Source: Desulforhopalus sp. | GTDB lineage: Bacteria > Desulfobacterota > Desulfobulbia > Desulfobulbales > Desulfocapsaceae | Direction of reading: 5' to 3' | Length of the DNA: 64,000 nt | NCBI GenBank assembly: GCA_030247675.1 | Contig: JAOTRX010000004.1 | Coordinates: 178,910-242,909, forward strand | In this document: one piece after another, positions 46,463 to 57,002 of the stretch | Position numbering within the stretch: the stretch's first letter is position 1 | Layout: each line of letters starts with the position of its first letter | The notes under the pieces: generated by a model | The model's input: the letters and a program-made list of their open reading frames with translations, nothing else | What the model was told of the DNA's origin: nothing | The model's database searches: none | Position numbers and translations under genes: made by a program

Positions 46463-46668
46463 ACATTACCTCTCTTTCAAAACGACATATAAAAATTTGG
46501 TTAAAGTCTCAACGAATGCTCTGTTTACCGCCAAGACATTAGAGTAGTCACTGCCTCTTGTCAAGGTTCGTGTCGCCGAGGGAGCTGACTGTCGATATCA
46601 TTAATCTCTTAGGGAAATCGATAGCGCTTTCCGGAAGGACAGTTTTATCCCTGAAAAGGGATATCCCC

Positions 46669-48084
46669 TTAAAACAGTTGTTTAGTAGGGCGTTCCCCAG
46701 AATTTTCCGCGACAAAGGCCTGGATGAGGTTTTTATCAGCATCCATAAGCTGGCAGCGAGCCGGGCTTTCCATAATGCCTGCTAGGGCTGCTGGAGTGTC
46801 TGGCGGCCTGCCGATTGCCTGTTCAACAACGGCCCCGAATTTTGCTGGGTGGGCGGTTGCCAGGCAGACCATCGGAACACCCACGGTCTTAAATTTTTGC
46901 GCAGCCTTGACGCCCACAGCCGTATGTGGATCGAGGATATAGCTATGATTTTTGTAAAAAGAAGCAATGGTTTCGCTTACCTCGTTCTCAGAAACCGAGC
47001 AGGAAACAAAATCCCGCCGGATCTGGTCGTGGTGTCCGGAGAGATCAATCTTGCCGGTTTTCGCAAATTCTTCCATCAGCTCACTGGTACGAACCGGATC
47101 GCAATCGAGGAGATAGTAGAGATAGCGCTCGAAATTTGACGCAGCCTGAATGTCCATGGATGGGCTTGAGGTCATTTTCACCTCGCCCAGTGAGTAATCA
47201 CCTTTGGTTACGAAGCGACTGAGGATATCATTGTCGTTGGTCGCCAGTACCAACTGGCGAATGATACCGGCGGGCAGCATCTTTTTGGCAATATAGCCGG
47301 CAAAGATATCCCCGAAGTTGCCGGTGGGAATAGCAAAATCGATGGAAGAGTCCTTTTCGTGTCGAGAGACATGCAGGCAACTTTGGACATAATAGACAAC
47401 CTGTGCGAGGACACGGGCCCAGTTGATGGAATTGATTGCCCCAAGTTTGTATTTTGTCTTGAACTCGATATCGTTGAAAATCTTTTTGACAATGGCCTGG
47501 CCGTCGTCAAAAGAACCACGGATGGCAATGTTGAATACATTGTCATCGAGGACGGTAGTCATCTGTTTTTCCTGCACCGGGCTGACCCGCTTATGGGGGT
47601 GGAGGATGAAGATATTAATTCTGTCCTTGCCCCGAACCCCGTAAATAGCCGCGGATCCGGTATCACCCGAAGTTGCCCCGAGGATATTAAGGACCGCGTT
47701 GTCTCTTTTTAACAGATACTCGAAGATATTGCCGAGAAACTGCAGGGCGATATCCTTAAAGGCAAGAGTCGGGCCGTGAAACAATTCAAGTATGTGCAGA
47801 TCACCATGATGCACTAAGGGGGCGACGTCGGCGGAGTCGAAGGTTGCATAGGATCTGTTGATAATATTCTTCAGGTCGCTGGCGGGGATGTCATCGACAA
47901 ACCTGGACATAACCTCAAAGGCCAGATCCGCATAGCTGAGTTTCTGCCAGGCATTGAAGGTGTCGATGCCGATCCGTGGAATGGTCCTGGGCAGGAGCAG
48001 GCCGCCGTCTTCTCCAAGGCCCATCAGTACAGCTTGGGTAAATGGGATGGGGGAGATCTTTCCCCTGGTGCTTAAGTATTGCAT
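46669..48084 (-). CDS. thrC: Threonine synthase
   Basis: 471 residues, the length of the long proteobacterial ThrC. Motifs: YLSTRGKISPIPFTQA at the N-terminus, the PLP-binding Lys in GPTLAFKDIALQFLG, and the phosphate loop ATSGDTGSAA. It converts O-phosphohomoserine to threonine with PLP, in the cytoplasm. It lies 107 bp downstream of rsfS on the same strand. A small hairpin (46646-46663) just past the stop lacks a T-tract. Confidence 0.95.
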   Translation of the reverse strand: MQYLSTRGKISPIPFTQAVLMGLGEDGGLLLPRTIPRIGIDTFNAWQKLSYADLAFEVMSRFVDDIPASDLKNIINRSYATFDSADVAPLVHHGDLHILELFHGPTLAFKDIALQFLGNIFEYLLKRDNAVLNILGATSGDTGSAAIYGVRGKDRINIFILHPHKRVSPVQEKQMTTVLDDNVFNIAIRGSFDDGQAIVKKIFNDIEFKTKYKLGAINSINWARVLAQVVYYVQSCLHVSRHEKDSSIDFAIPTGNFGDIFAGYIAKKMLPAGIIRQLVLATNDNDILSRFVTKGDYSLGEVKMTSSPSMDIQAASNFERYLYYLLDCDPVRTSELMEEFAKTGKIDLSGHHDQIRRDFVSCSVSENEVSETIASFYKNHSYILDPHTAVGVKAAQKFKTVGVPMVCLATAHPAKFGAVVEQAIGRPPDTPAALAGIMESPARCQLMDADKNLIQAFVAENSGERPTKQLF

Positions 48085-48191
48085 AATCCTAATTTTTTCT
48101 CATTTAGTTGAACAGTGAGATATCTGAGAATCCTAGTATATACTTCCAGAGCATACGTTTTGTTTGAGTAAACAAGCAACTCAACTCAGCT

Positions 48192-48569
48192 TTACGCCGC
48201 CTCGACAGCCACCTGTTTGGCGTCGGACCAAAGGCCTTCCAGATTGTAAAATTTCCGCTGTTCGTGGTAGAAAATATGGACGATAACCTCATCGAAATCG
48301 AGGAGCACCCACAATCCTTCGGCCAGTCCCTCGGCGGTGGACGCCTTAACCCGTTTAGAGCGTAAGGCAGTTTCAACGGCTTCGGCCAAGGCCTGGACAT
48401 GGCGGGTTGATTTGCCATTCATTATGACGCAGTAATCGGTGAAAGTGGCAATGCCACGAACATCGAGGATCACCAGGTCTTCAGCTTGGGTGCCGAGTGC
48501 GGCGCCGGCGCAGATCTGGGCCAGTTCATGGCCGCTTTTTTCTAAATATTCTTTTTTAATCGGTTTCAT
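48192..48569 (-). CDS. rsfS: Ribosome silencing factor RsfS
   Basis: 125 residues of the Iojap/RsfS family: EDLVILDVRGIATFTDYCVI, then GKSTRHVQALAEAVE and the conserved WVLLDFDEVIVHIF. RsfS binds ribosomal protein L14 and blocks subunit joining in stationary phase. The start overlaps the 3' end of topB by 14 bp, so it is probably translated from the same message. Confidence 0.94.
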   Translation of the reverse strand: MKPIKKEYLEKSGHELAQICAGAALGTQAEDLVILDVRGIATFTDYCVIMNGKSTRHVQALAEAVETALRSKRVKASTAEGLAEGLWVLLDFDEVIVHIFYHEQRKFYNLEGLWSDAKQVAVEAA

Positions 48570-51069
48570 GGGTAGTGGTAGTTGTGCCCTTTTCTTTCGG
48601 GACTGTCAATTTGTTTTGCTTCGTCGATTTGTCTTTCCGGGGTGGAAAATCGAAGCTGAGTGTACCATTTTTTGCCAGAAGGAGATAGGCATCAAACGGT
48701 TTTTTCCTTTTCGAGATGAATCCTCCGATCAGTTCTGTTTTCCCTTCCGCTAGGAGTTGTCTGACGTGCCTTTCGGAAATCTCTTTGGCGAGGATGGTCT
48801 TGCTGATTTTCAGCCCCTTTTTGTCATCGCCTTCAAGCGCCGATTCGGACATGTAGGCCATTGGTGTGGCAAACACCTTGGTCTGGTCGATAGGCGATAA
48901 GCCCAGCACGGTTCCTTGTCTGACAGAATCGATGTCCAATTCGCTGATTGAAGCGGCAAAGATAAACTCGATTTTTTTATTGGCAAGGCGGACCGAAGCG
49001 GTAAAGGGTTTGCCTTTTTTTGACCTGAAATCACTGAAGGGGCCGATGGTTTTTCCCTGGAGGAGGTCGACTATCTCCGTCTCGGTCATCATTCGGCCGC
49101 CAAGAATTTTCCGGATACTGATCTTGTTATCTTCCGAGATATAGGCTGTGGGAGAGGAGAAGTAGCGAACTCCATTAACCGGGCTGAATTGGGCCTCCGC
49201 ACGAATCTCAGCAGTTTCGAAATTCTTGACCTGATCAATAATATGCTCAGTCATGGCGCGAATCTCCGCCATGAATTTATCACGGGTAAATTGGCCTTTT
49301 AACATCCGGTTGAGTTTGTATTCCCATTCTCCGGTCATCTCCGGCGAAGCAAGGACTTCAATGTGCATGGCCTCCAAAAGGGCCAAAAGCTCGAATGCCT
49401 TGCCGGTAGGTGACAGATCCTTGCCATCCCGTACCACGTATTTTTCTTTGATCAATTTCTCGATGATCGCCGCCCTGGTGGCCGGGGTGCCAAGACCACG
49501 CTCTTTCATGGCGTCCGCCAGTTCTTCGTCTTCCACCAGTTTGTCGGAATTTTCCATGGCCGACAGCAGTGTCGCCTCGTTAAAGCGTGGAGGCGGGGTG
49601 GTTTCGTGGTCGGTGACATTGATTTCGCGGCAACTGACAAGGGCCTTGTCTGGAATCGGCGACAGTGTTCTGTCTTGACCGTCACCGGTCATGGAACCGT
49701 AAATCGCCTTCCAGCCGGCTTCAAGGAGAATCTTCCCCTCGGTCAGAAAGGACTCACCTTCAACAAGTGACAACCTTTTGGTATTGAGAAAAACCGCCGG
49801 TGGGAAGAATACCGCAAGAAAACGCTGCACCACCATTTGGTAGATCTTCAGCTCCGGTTCAGTGAGACGGCCTGGTAAAAGAGTGGTCGGGATGATGGCG
49901 TGATGGTCGGAAATCTTACTGTTGTTAAAGATACGCTTGTCCGGCCGGACATAGTTTTTAGTCAGTGCCTCCTGGGCGAAGGCACCAAATTGCCAGCCAA
50001 CCTGGTGGCTAAGGACGTCTTTCACGGATTCAAGATAATCTTCCGGCAGATGCTTGCTGTCGGTTCGAGGATAGGTGAGAACCTTGTGCCGTTCATATAA
50101 AGCCTGGGCAATGGCCAGGGTGTTTTTGGCAGAAAAACCGAACCGTGAGTTGGCTTCCCGCTGGAGCAAAGTCAGGTCGTAGAGTTGTGGAGAATTCTGG
50201 GAATTTTTCTTGCTTTGCTCTTCAACAGCAGCCGGTTTTCCTGTGCATTTGGCGATAATTGCCAGAGCGTCGTCCTTCGTCCAGATACGATCCGCTCTGC
50301 CTAATGAATCGCCGGCATCTCGGGCAAAGGCGGCATCGATCCATTTCCCTTCGTAGGTTTCATCATTACAGGCAAAAACGGCATGTAGATTCCAGTATGG
50401 TTTTGCAGTGAAATCGAGACGGGCTCGTTCTCTTTTTACGAGAAGCGACAGTGTCGGGGTTTGCACCCGACCACAGGGGGTGAGAAAAAATCCGCCTTTT
50501 CGTGAATTGTAGCCGGTCAGGGCGCGAGTGGCATTGATTCCTATCAGCCAATCCGATTCCGAGCGGCAGAGAGCGGTGTCTTCCAAGGGGAGCATCTCGC
50601 TGTTGTCGCGCAGGGAGGCAAAGGCGTTGCGGATGGAGTCGGTGGTCATTGACTGCAGCCAGAGTCGCTTAAAGGTTTTTTCAGCAACCGAGGCATTCCA
50701 TACGAACTTGACGATGTATTTGAATATCAGTTCACCTTCTCTTCCAGCGTCACAGGCGTTGATGATCTGCTTGATATCTTTTCGTCGGATCAGCTTTTGG
50801 AGTGCGCTGAGCTGGCTCTTAGTGCCATCAAGGCCTTTAAGGGGGAAAGTTTTTGGCAGAATCGGCAGGTTCTCCATATCCCATTTCTGGTATGCCGGAT
50901 CGATTTCTTCAGGAAAGCAAATGGTGACGAGGTGACCGATGGCAAAGGAGACGACATATTTGTCTCCTTCGAAATGGGTTTTCTCCCTGATAAATTTTCC
51001 CGGCAGGCTTTTTACCAGATCTGCGGCAACACTTGGCTTTTCAGCAATAATGAGAATTTTCTCAGTCAT
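48556..51069 (-). CDS. topB: DNA topoisomerase III (type IA)
   Basis: 837 residues. TOPRIM motifs: IIAEKPSVA at the N-terminus and NACDAGREGELIF; the active-site Tyr lies in LTYPRTDSKHLP. These are topoisomerase III-type motifs. The C-terminus has no zinc fingers; it carries two related repeats of the kind found in TopB tails (TIGPFSDFRSKKGKPFTASV and ELIGGFISKRKKPFDAYLLL). It relaxes or decatenates DNA through single-strand passage. It overlaps rsfS by 14 bp. Chromosomal setting with housekeeping neighbours argues against a plasmid or integrative-element TopB. Confidence 0.93.
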   Translation of the reverse strand: MTEKILIIAEKPSVAADLVKSLPGKFIREKTHFEGDKYVVSFAIGHLVTICFPEEIDPAYQKWDMENLPILPKTFPLKGLDGTKSQLSALQKLIRRKDIKQIINACDAGREGELIFKYIVKFVWNASVAEKTFKRLWLQSMTTDSIRNAFASLRDNSEMLPLEDTALCRSESDWLIGINATRALTGYNSRKGGFFLTPCGRVQTPTLSLLVKRERARLDFTAKPYWNLHAVFACNDETYEGKWIDAAFARDAGDSLGRADRIWTKDDALAIIAKCTGKPAAVEEQSKKNSQNSPQLYDLTLLQREANSRFGFSAKNTLAIAQALYERHKVLTYPRTDSKHLPEDYLESVKDVLSHQVGWQFGAFAQEALTKNYVRPDKRIFNNSKISDHHAIIPTTLLPGRLTEPELKIYQMVVQRFLAVFFPPAVFLNTKRLSLVEGESFLTEGKILLEAGWKAIYGSMTGDGQDRTLSPIPDKALVSCREINVTDHETTPPPRFNEATLLSAMENSDKLVEDEELADAMKERGLGTPATRAAIIEKLIKEKYVVRDGKDLSPTGKAFELLALLEAMHIEVLASPEMTGEWEYKLNRMLKGQFTRDKFMAEIRAMTEHIIDQVKNFETAEIRAEAQFSPVNGVRYFSSPTAYISEDNKISIRKILGGRMMTETEIVDLLQGKTIGPFSDFRSKKGKPFTASVRLANKKIEFIFAASISELDIDSVRQGTVLGLSPIDQTKVFATPMAYMSESALEGDDKKGLKISKTILAKEISERHVRQLLAEGKTELIGGFISKRKKPFDAYLLLAKNGTLSFDFPPRKDKSTKQNKLTVPKEKGTTTTTHETD

Positions 51070-51558
51070 GAATTTGGTCGTTGAGGAGTGTTAAAACGGG
51101 GCGGTCCGCTCGGAATCGATAATAGCTATGCTGCTCGGTGCCAAACTCATTGTTATTGTTAAACCGCTTTGGAAGATAAATATATGTCTTTAAATACAGC
51201 TGGTTGAGGGTTCTGTCGGAGGACTTTTTGCCTCTTCTGCAAAACCAGGAGGGTACTCGGAACTGGCGATTAAGTAAAGACACAACCGTTGCTTGTCAAA
51301 TAGATTGTTTGCTGACACCTTGCATTTTAAACCTGTTTCCTGAAACAACATAGATGTGAAAATTCTAAGAAAATAGTTGCAAAAAGCGACAGGGTAAACA
51401 TTATAACAATTTGATATCAAATATATTTCATGAGCGAATAAATTTTCACTGCTGGTATCGCATGGCAGGTACAGATGGTGGAGTGGATATGATAGTTGTG
51501 AGAATGTATGTATTGCGATGTTGCGGTGGAAAGTAGTGTGGAAATATGGACTTCTGGC
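51070..51558. other. AT-rich intergenic stretch upstream of the rimP leader
   Basis: About 490 bp between the divergent topB and rimP units, noticeably more AT-rich than its surroundings. A long minus-strand open frame (51190-51804) runs through it and through the rimP promoter and terminator; it has no recognisable product and is not called. I see no RNA gene here. Confidence 0.45.
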
Positions 51559-51588
51559 TTGACATTGCCGCGACACTATGATTAAATT
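51559..51588 (+). promoter_or_regulatory. Candidate promoter of the rimP-nusA-infB operon
   Basis: A perfect -35 TTGACA (51559-51564) is followed after 18 bp by TAAATT (51583-51588) as a modest -10. Transcription would start near 51595 and give a leader of about 225 nt before rimP, which contains the terminator at 51737-51759. Confidence 0.5.
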
Positions 51589-51718
51589 GTCCCTCGGATA
51601 ATTCGCTTTGTGTGTAGCCCTAACACGGGTTGTGGAGAAGTAGGCGGGGTTTGTATCCCTTTGCCGCGACTTTCCTCGATTGGTGGATGATCCTGTTATA
51701 CCTCCTGTTTCTGTTTTA

Positions 51719-51759
51719 GCGGGACGGCTTTCGGAAGTGGGCTCTGCCCGCTTTTTTTT
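51719..51759 (+). terminator. Intrinsic terminator (attenuator) in the rimP leader
   Basis: GTGGGC (51737-51742) pairs with GCCCGC (51746-51751) around a 3-nt loop, followed by T8 (51752-51759). An upstream GCGGG (51719-51723) can pair with the same CCCGC (51747-51751), giving a mutually exclusive structure. It sits between the candidate promoter and rimP, so expression of the whole operon must pass it: a likely attenuation point. Confidence 0.7.
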
Positions 51760-51819
51760 ATGTCCGCACGAGGGACCCACGTAGTGAAAGAGCTCTAGTG
51801 TCAATAAGGGTTTTCGATA

Positions 51820-52275
51820 ATGAGTCAGTTTGTGATAGATAGAGTGCAGAGTTTTCTGCTGACCCTGTTGCCCACTCTGGGGCTTGAGCTTTTCGACATA
51901 CAGTTTCGTAGAGAAGGAAATGGCTGGGTTTTAAGGGTTTTTATCGATGCGGAATCCGGTGTTACATTGAATCACTGTAGCGATGTCAGTCGTGAATTGG
52001 GAAATTATCTCGACGTAGAAGATTGTATCGAACATGCTTACCATCTGGAGGTTTCTTCGCCCGGATTGGAACGGCCCCTCAGGTCAATAAATGACTTCCT
52101 TCGCTTTGCCGGTAAAACAGCACGGGTGAAGCTACACCACGAGGTCGATGGAGAAAAACTTTTTGAAGGTGTGATTGAGGTCGTAAGTGATGGCCAGATA
52201 CATCTGAGATTGGCTGACGGGAGTATGGCGCGGTTTACTCTTGAGATGATCAGTAAAGCCAGGTTAACCATCTGA
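51820..52275 (+). CDS. rimP: Ribosome maturation factor RimP
   Basis: 151 residues of the RimP (YlxS/DUF150) family: LLPTLGLELFDIQFRREG, then LRVFIDAESGVTLNHCSDVSRE and HLEVSSPGLERPL. It assists 30S subunit maturation. First gene of the conserved cluster; nusA follows after 81 bp. A 5' leader with an intrinsic terminator precedes it. Confidence 0.94.
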   Translation: MSQFVIDRVQSFLLTLLPTLGLELFDIQFRREGNGWVLRVFIDAESGVTLNHCSDVSRELGNYLDVEDCIEHAYHLEVSSPGLERPLRSINDFLRFAGKTARVKLHHEVDGEKLFEGVIEVVSDGQIHLRLADGSMARFTLEMISKARLTI

Positions 52276-52356
52276 GCCTGACCGGCCCGTGGTTGTAAGA
52301 AAATTGCAAAATCTCCCCACACAAAGGGATGAAAGTCAGAATAACGGGGTAAAAGA

Positions 52357-53715
52357 ATGCTCTCAGATTTGAAACGCATAATCGACCAGATAAGCAGGGA
52401 TCGAGGTTTTGATAAAACATTATTGATAGAGGCCATCGAAGAGGCCGTTCAATCTGCTGCCCGGAAGAAATTCGGGAGCCGTCGGGAGATTGAGGTACGT
52501 TACAATGAGGAATATGGTGAGGTTGAGGTGTTTCAGTTCAGAAATGTTGTTGAAGAAGCACTTGATGACCAAACAGAAATTTCATTGACCGATGCCTTGC
52601 GCCTTGATCCAGAGGTACAGATTGGTGACGAGCTAGGTGAAAAGATGGAAGATATCAGCGACCTTGGCCGCATTGCCGCTCAATCTGCCAAGCAGGTTAT
52701 CATTCATAAAATGAAGGATGCCGAGCGCGAGGTCATTTATGATATGTTCAAGGACCGGATTGGTGAGGTCGTGAGCGGTATTGTCCAACGCTTTGAGCGG
52801 GGCAATATGATTGTCAATCTCGGTCGTACCGATGCCATTTTGCCGAAAGACCAGCAGATAGCCAAACGTTCTTTTAAGCAGGGCGATCGGATCAGGGCCT
52901 ATCTGAAAGAAGTACGGCAAACCAGTCGTGATTCCCAGCTCATTTTGTCGCGAACCTGTGATGAGTTTCTGGCGAAATTGTTTCAAATGGAAGTGCCGGA
53001 GATGGCTGAAGGGATCGTTCGCGTCATGGGTGTCAGCCGTGAGCCCGGATTTCGCGCGAAAATAGCGGTTAGTTCCTCGGAGAGCGATGTCGATCCAGTA
53101 GGAGCCTGCGTTGGTATGAAGGGGTCGAGGGTTCAAAATGTCGTCCAGGAATTGCAGGGGGAGCGTATTGATATAGTCACATGGAGCCCTGATCCAGCCA
53201 AGTATGTCTACAATGCTTTGGCGCCAGCTCACGTAAGTATGGTTATGGCCGATGAGGACAATCGTTCTTTGCTGGTTGTAGTGCCCAATGATCAGCTTTC
53301 TTTGGCGATCGGCAGACAGGGGCAGAATGTTCGTCTTGCTTCAAAACTGATCGGCTGGCGGATAGATGTGAAAAGCGAACAGCGCTATGCCAACCTGGCC
53401 GATCCCGGTTACCAGTCGCTCCTTGGCCTGCGCGGGATAGATGAGACCTTGGCCGACCAGTTACTCGGCAAGGGTATTTACTCATCAGGTGTTTTGGCGG
53501 AGAAAACCGTAAATGACTTAATGGTAATTCGTTCAATAGACGAGGAGTTTGCCCAAGCACTCATTGATGAGGCAAAGGCAAAGCCGTATACCGGACCGGT
53601 TACTGTGCGGAACACTCTCCCGCCCGTCACTGTAACAAACGATAAGGCAATTACGGAAGAGATACAACCTAAGAGCGAAATGCCTGGTGGTACTGACAAT
53701 GAGGGACGGGAATAG
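52357..53715 (+). CDS. nusA: Transcription termination/antitermination factor NusA
   Basis: 452 residues. The N-terminal RNA-polymerase-binding domain comes first (SDLKRIIDQISRDRGFDK), then an S1 domain (about 135-200, VSGIVQRFERGNMIVNLG), two KH domains (VGACVGMKGSRVQNVVQEL; LSLAIGRQGQNVRLASKL) and a short C-terminal helix-hairpin-like part (LGLRGIDETLADQLL). It modulates pausing, termination and antitermination. It may also act on the rimP leader terminator, as NusA autocontrol is known in other bacteria. ylxR follows after 106 bp. Confidence 0.96.
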   Translation: MLSDLKRIIDQISRDRGFDKTLLIEAIEEAVQSAARKKFGSRREIEVRYNEEYGEVEVFQFRNVVEEALDDQTEISLTDALRLDPEVQIGDELGEKMEDISDLGRIAAQSAKQVIIHKMKDAEREVIYDMFKDRIGEVVSGIVQRFERGNMIVNLGRTDAILPKDQQIAKRSFKQGDRIRAYLKEVRQTSRDSQLILSRTCDEFLAKLFQMEVPEMAEGIVRVMGVSREPGFRAKIAVSSSESDVDPVGACVGMKGSRVQNVVQELQGERIDIVTWSPDPAKYVYNALAPAHVSMVMADEDNRSLLVVVPNDQLSLAIGRQGQNVRLASKLIGWRIDVKSEQRYANLADPGYQSLLGLRGIDETLADQLLGKGIYSSGVLAEKTVNDLMVIRSIDEEFAQALIDEAKAKPYTGPVTVRNTLPPVTVTNDKAITEEIQPKSEMPGGTDNEGRE

Positions 53716-53821
53716 GTACTTGTCTTTCCACATCCCTTGGACGGTTGAATTTCGCGATGTGGCGGTGCGGTTATCGAACAGAACATACAATTCGGAGCTT
53801 CCTTGGTTCCAAGATTGAGCG

Positions 53822-54031
53822 ATGACTACTTTGATGCAAAGAACCTGTATCTCCTGCGGAGCGAAAAAAGCCAAAGACGACCTTTGGCGTTTTGTATGGA
53901 AGGGTGACATTCCGACACGAGACCTCAGGCAGTCTGAGCCGGGGAGAGGGGCATATTGTTGCCAAGAAGAGGGTTGTCACCGAGTCTTTTTCAAACAGAG
54001 AAAAAAATGGAAAAGAGTATTTCGCCTTTAA
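53822..54031 (+). CDS. ylxR: YlxR family (DUF448) RNA-binding protein
   Basis: 69 residues. The CISCGAKKAKDDLWRFVW start and the GRGAYCCQEEGC motif are the DUF448 signature; the protein is basic. YlxR-family proteins bind nucleic acid and sit between nusA and infB in many genomes, as here; one was linked to RNase P in Bacillus. Its position supports the call despite its short length. Confidence 0.9.
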   Translation: MTTLMQRTCISCGAKKAKDDLWRFVWKGDIPTRDLRQSEPGRGAYCCQEEGCHRVFFKQRKKWKRVFRL

Positions 54032-54134
54032 TCAAAGGGATTTAATATTATTTGCCTAGCGCTGGATGTCGTTACGTTGTTGAGAAGCTGTTGATAGGTG
54101 AATTTACTTTTGCGATGCAATACGGGAGTAAGGG

Positions 54135-56984
54135 ATGAGCAGAGTTCGGGTGTATGAGCTGGCCAAGGAGGCCGGAATGAGCAGCAAGGCGTTGGCCGAT
54201 AAATTGGTTGAATTGGGCTTTGATATCAAAGGTCACAGTTCTTCGGTGGACGACGAAACCGCTGAGAGTATTAGGAATGCACTCAAAAGATCAGCTCATT
54301 CCGAGCGGGTAGATAAGCGAGGTGCGGGTAACGAGAGTGACCGGTCAACAGTGGTACGGCGTAAATCGACAGTAATCAGAAGAAGACCTGTTATTGCTGC
54401 CGAGGAAGCTCCCGGAAGGGAAGGCGGGTCCGAAGTCCCGGTGACTCACTCCGATTCAAAAAATGATGAGTCTCAGTCGGTTACACCAGTTGTGGCGGCT
54501 GCGGCTGATGAGACAAAAATTTCAGACAATTTGCACTCTAGCTCTGAAAAATCTACTGAGTCAGTGGAAAAAGTTCCCGATTCTTCTCCCGTACCCGAAA
54601 TAACTGCCCAGGAACCAAAGCTGGAAGTAGTTGTCGAACAAGCAGATTTCCAAAGAGCTCGATTGATTTCAAAGAGCGAAAGGCCTGCATCACCGAAGGA
54701 AGAAGTTGATGGTAATGTTGCACCAATAAAGGCCGAGGAATCGCTTGAGGAGACAACAGAGGCAAAGACTGCCCCGCCCCGTGAGGCCACCGGGCAGATA
54801 ACATCTTTCGCCAGACCCGAACCAAAAGACAAAAGGGAAAAGAAACCATTTCCCAAGAAGTCAATGGCCAGAGTGGTTCGTACTATCGAGTTGCCGGTGG
54901 CACCTGAAGAAACACCATCGTCAGTTCGCCCGAAAAAAAAGGTAACGAAACCACCACAGCAAAGACGGCCTGGGGCTGTTGGAACCGATGATCCGGTTTT
55001 GTCAGCGAGCGAAGAGGCTGCGCGGATTAAGAAAAAAGGCAAAAAGGTTGTTGAAGGGGATGTTGATAAAGACAGTGAATTCAGGCGGGGGGGTGGAAAG
55101 AAGGGGCTAAAGAATGTCAAGTTCACCCATTTTGCTCAGGATTATCTTGAGCGGGAAGGGGGCGCCCGTCGTGGCAAGAGAGGCAGAAAGCCACCTAAGG
55201 TCGTTGCGTTACCAGCGGAAATGAAGGCTAGCAAGAAACGCTTTAAAGTCTTCGATATGATCAGCGTTGGGGAACTCGCTCTGCGCATGAAGATTAAGGC
55301 AAGCGAGGTTATTGCCAAGCTCATGGGGCTTGGGGTAATGGCCACTATTAATCAATTGGTAGACACCGAAACGGCTATGCTCATAGCCACCGATTTTGGC
55401 TATGAAGTGGAGCAGGGAATAACGGAAGAAATCGGTGTGCAGATGCTTCAGGAAGCGGAGGAAGGCGGCGAGAGACATCTCCGTTCTCCGGTTGTTACGG
55501 TTATGGGGCATGTTGACCACGGTAAAACCTCCATTCTTGATGCCATCCGCAAGACCGATGTCGCCTTGGGTGAGGCGGGTGGGATTACCCAGCATATCGG
55601 GGCGTATCATGTGCGCTCAAGTTCTGGTGACGTTACCTTCGTCGACACACCCGGCCATGCAGCATTCACAGAGATGCGGTCCAGGGGGGCGCAGGTTACC
55701 GATATCGTTATCCTGGTTGTTGCTGCCGATGATGGGGTAATGGATCAGACACGCGAGGCGATTCATCACGCGCAAGCGGCAAATGTGCCAATAATAGTCG
55801 CGGTTAATAAGATCGATAAAGAAAATGCCGATATCGACAGGGTGAAACGTGAGCTTTCCGACCTGAACCTTATGCCTGAAGACTGGGGTGGGCAGACGAT
55901 GTATTGTGAGACCTCCGCCAAAAAGAATATCGGCATAGACAACCTTCTTGAGTCGATCCAGGTTTTGGCGGAAGTTCTTGAACTGCGTGCCGATGCATCC
56001 CGAAAGGCAAGGGGCAGGGTTATTGAGGCTCAGCTGCATAAGGGCAGAGGCCCCGTGGCAACAGTGCTCATCCAGGAAGGGACTTTGCAGCTTGGAGACT
56101 ATTTCGTGGTCGGCCAGCACAGCGGCAAGGTCAGGGCCATGCTTGATGACAAAGGCAGGAAAATCAAGGAAGCCGGGCCTTCCATACCGGTGGAGGTACA
56201 GGGTCTTTCCGGGGTGCCGAGCGCCGGCGATGAATTCGTGGTAGTCACCGATGAAAAAATGGCTCGCAGCGTTTCTCAGGTCAGGGCTCTCAAAGCCAGG
56301 GAAAGTGAGCTGGGTGCTACCAGCAAGATCTCACTCGACAGATTATTCGAACAGATGAGTGAGGGCGATGTTCAGGAGCTGCGGGTGGTTCTCAGAGCCG
56401 ATGTGCAAGGAACCCTTGAAGCCTTTGCCAAGGCGGCAGAAGATCTTTCTACTAAATCAATCAAAGTTAGAATTCTTCATGAAGGCACAGGTACTATCAC
56501 CGAATCGGATATCCTTTTGGCCTCCGCTTCCGATGCAATCATTATCGGTTTTAACGTCAGACCTTCTGTGAAGGTGCGGGATCTGGCCACCAAGGAAAAT
56601 GTTGATGTCAGGTCGTATGATGTTATCTATCACGCCCTTGACGATATTCGCAAGGCAATGGTTGGCATGCTTGAGCCGACTTATGAAGAACAGGTCATCG
56701 GTTTGGCTGAGGTACGTGAAACCTTTAGTGTTCCCAAGGTTGGGACGATTGCCGGCTGTTCGGTACTTGAAGGCAAGATCCTGCGTACCGCCAAGATTCG
56801 CGTGTTGCGTGAAGGGGTTGTCATCTTCACCGGCAAGATCGAATCGCTCAGGCGGTTCAAAGACGACGTCAAAGAGGTTCTCTCCGGTTTTGAATGCGGT
56901 ATCGGGGTTGAGAAATTTAATGATATCAAGATTGGTGATCATCTTGAGGCCTTCATTATGAACGAAGTTGAAGCAACCCTCTAA
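54135..56984 (+). CDS. infB: Translation initiation factor IF-2
   Basis: 949 residues. An IF2-N domain ([20 protein letters not shown]) is followed by a long low-complexity, charged linker (about 60-370). A second IF2-N-like domain ([15 protein letters not shown]) precedes the GTPase: G1 GHVDHGKT, G3 DTPGHAAF, G4 NKID. Domains II-IV with the fMet-tRNA-binding C-terminus complete it. It delivers initiator tRNA to the 30S subunit. The length reflects the extended N-terminal region common in proteobacteria-like lineages. rbfA starts 18 bp after the stop. Confidence 0.97.
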   Translation: MSRVRVYELAKEAGMSSKALADKLVELGFDIKGHSSSVDDETAESIRNALKRSAHSERVDKRGAGNESDRSTVVRRKSTVIRRRPVIAAEEAPGREGGSEVPVTHSDSKNDESQSVTPVVAAAADETKISDNLHSSSEKSTESVEKVPDSSPVPEITAQEPKLEVVVEQADFQRARLISKSERPASPKEEVDGNVAPIKAEESLEETTEAKTAPPREATGQITSFARPEPKDKREKKPFPKKSMARVVRTIELPVAPEETPSSVRPKKKVTKPPQQRRPGAVGTDDPVLSASEEAARIKKKGKKVVEGDVDKDSEFRRGGGKKGLKNVKFTHFAQDYLEREGGARRGKRGRKPPKVVALPAEMKASKKRFKVFDMISVGELALRMKIKASEVIAKLMGLGVMATINQLVDTETAMLIATDFGYEVEQGITEEIGVQMLQEAEEGGERHLRSPVVTVMGHVDHGKTSILDAIRKTDVALGEAGGITQHIGAYHVRSSSGDVTFVDTPGHAAFTEMRSRGAQVTDIVILVVAADDGVMDQTREAIHHAQAANVPIIVAVNKIDKENADIDRVKRELSDLNLMPEDWGGQTMYCETSAKKNIGIDNLLESIQVLAEVLELRADASRKARGRVIEAQLHKGRGPVATVLIQEGTLQLGDYFVVGQHSGKVRAMLDDKGRKIKEAGPSIPVEVQGLSGVPSAGDEFVVVTDEKMARSVSQVRALKARESELGATSKISLDRLFEQMSEGDVQELRVVLRADVQGTLEAFAKAAEDLSTKSIKVRILHEGTGTITESDILLASASDAIIIGFNVRPSVKVRDLATKENVDVRSYDVIYHALDDIRKAMVGMLEPTYEEQVIGLAEVRETFSVPKVGTIAGCSVLEGKILRTAKIRVLREGVVIFTGKIESLRRFKDDVKEVLSGFECGIGVEKFNDIKIGDHLEAFIMNEVEATL

Positions 56985-57002
56985 AATAAGGATGGATTTG
57001 TC

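Noticed and set aside
46646..46663. TATCCCT/AGGGATA hairpin beyond thrC
   Set aside because: Seven-bp stem without a T-tract; not enough to call a terminator.
51190..51804. 204-codon open frame on the minus strand upstream of topB
   Set aside because: It covers the rimP promoter and terminator on the opposite strand, has no ribosome-binding site or recognisable domain, and has an odd composition.
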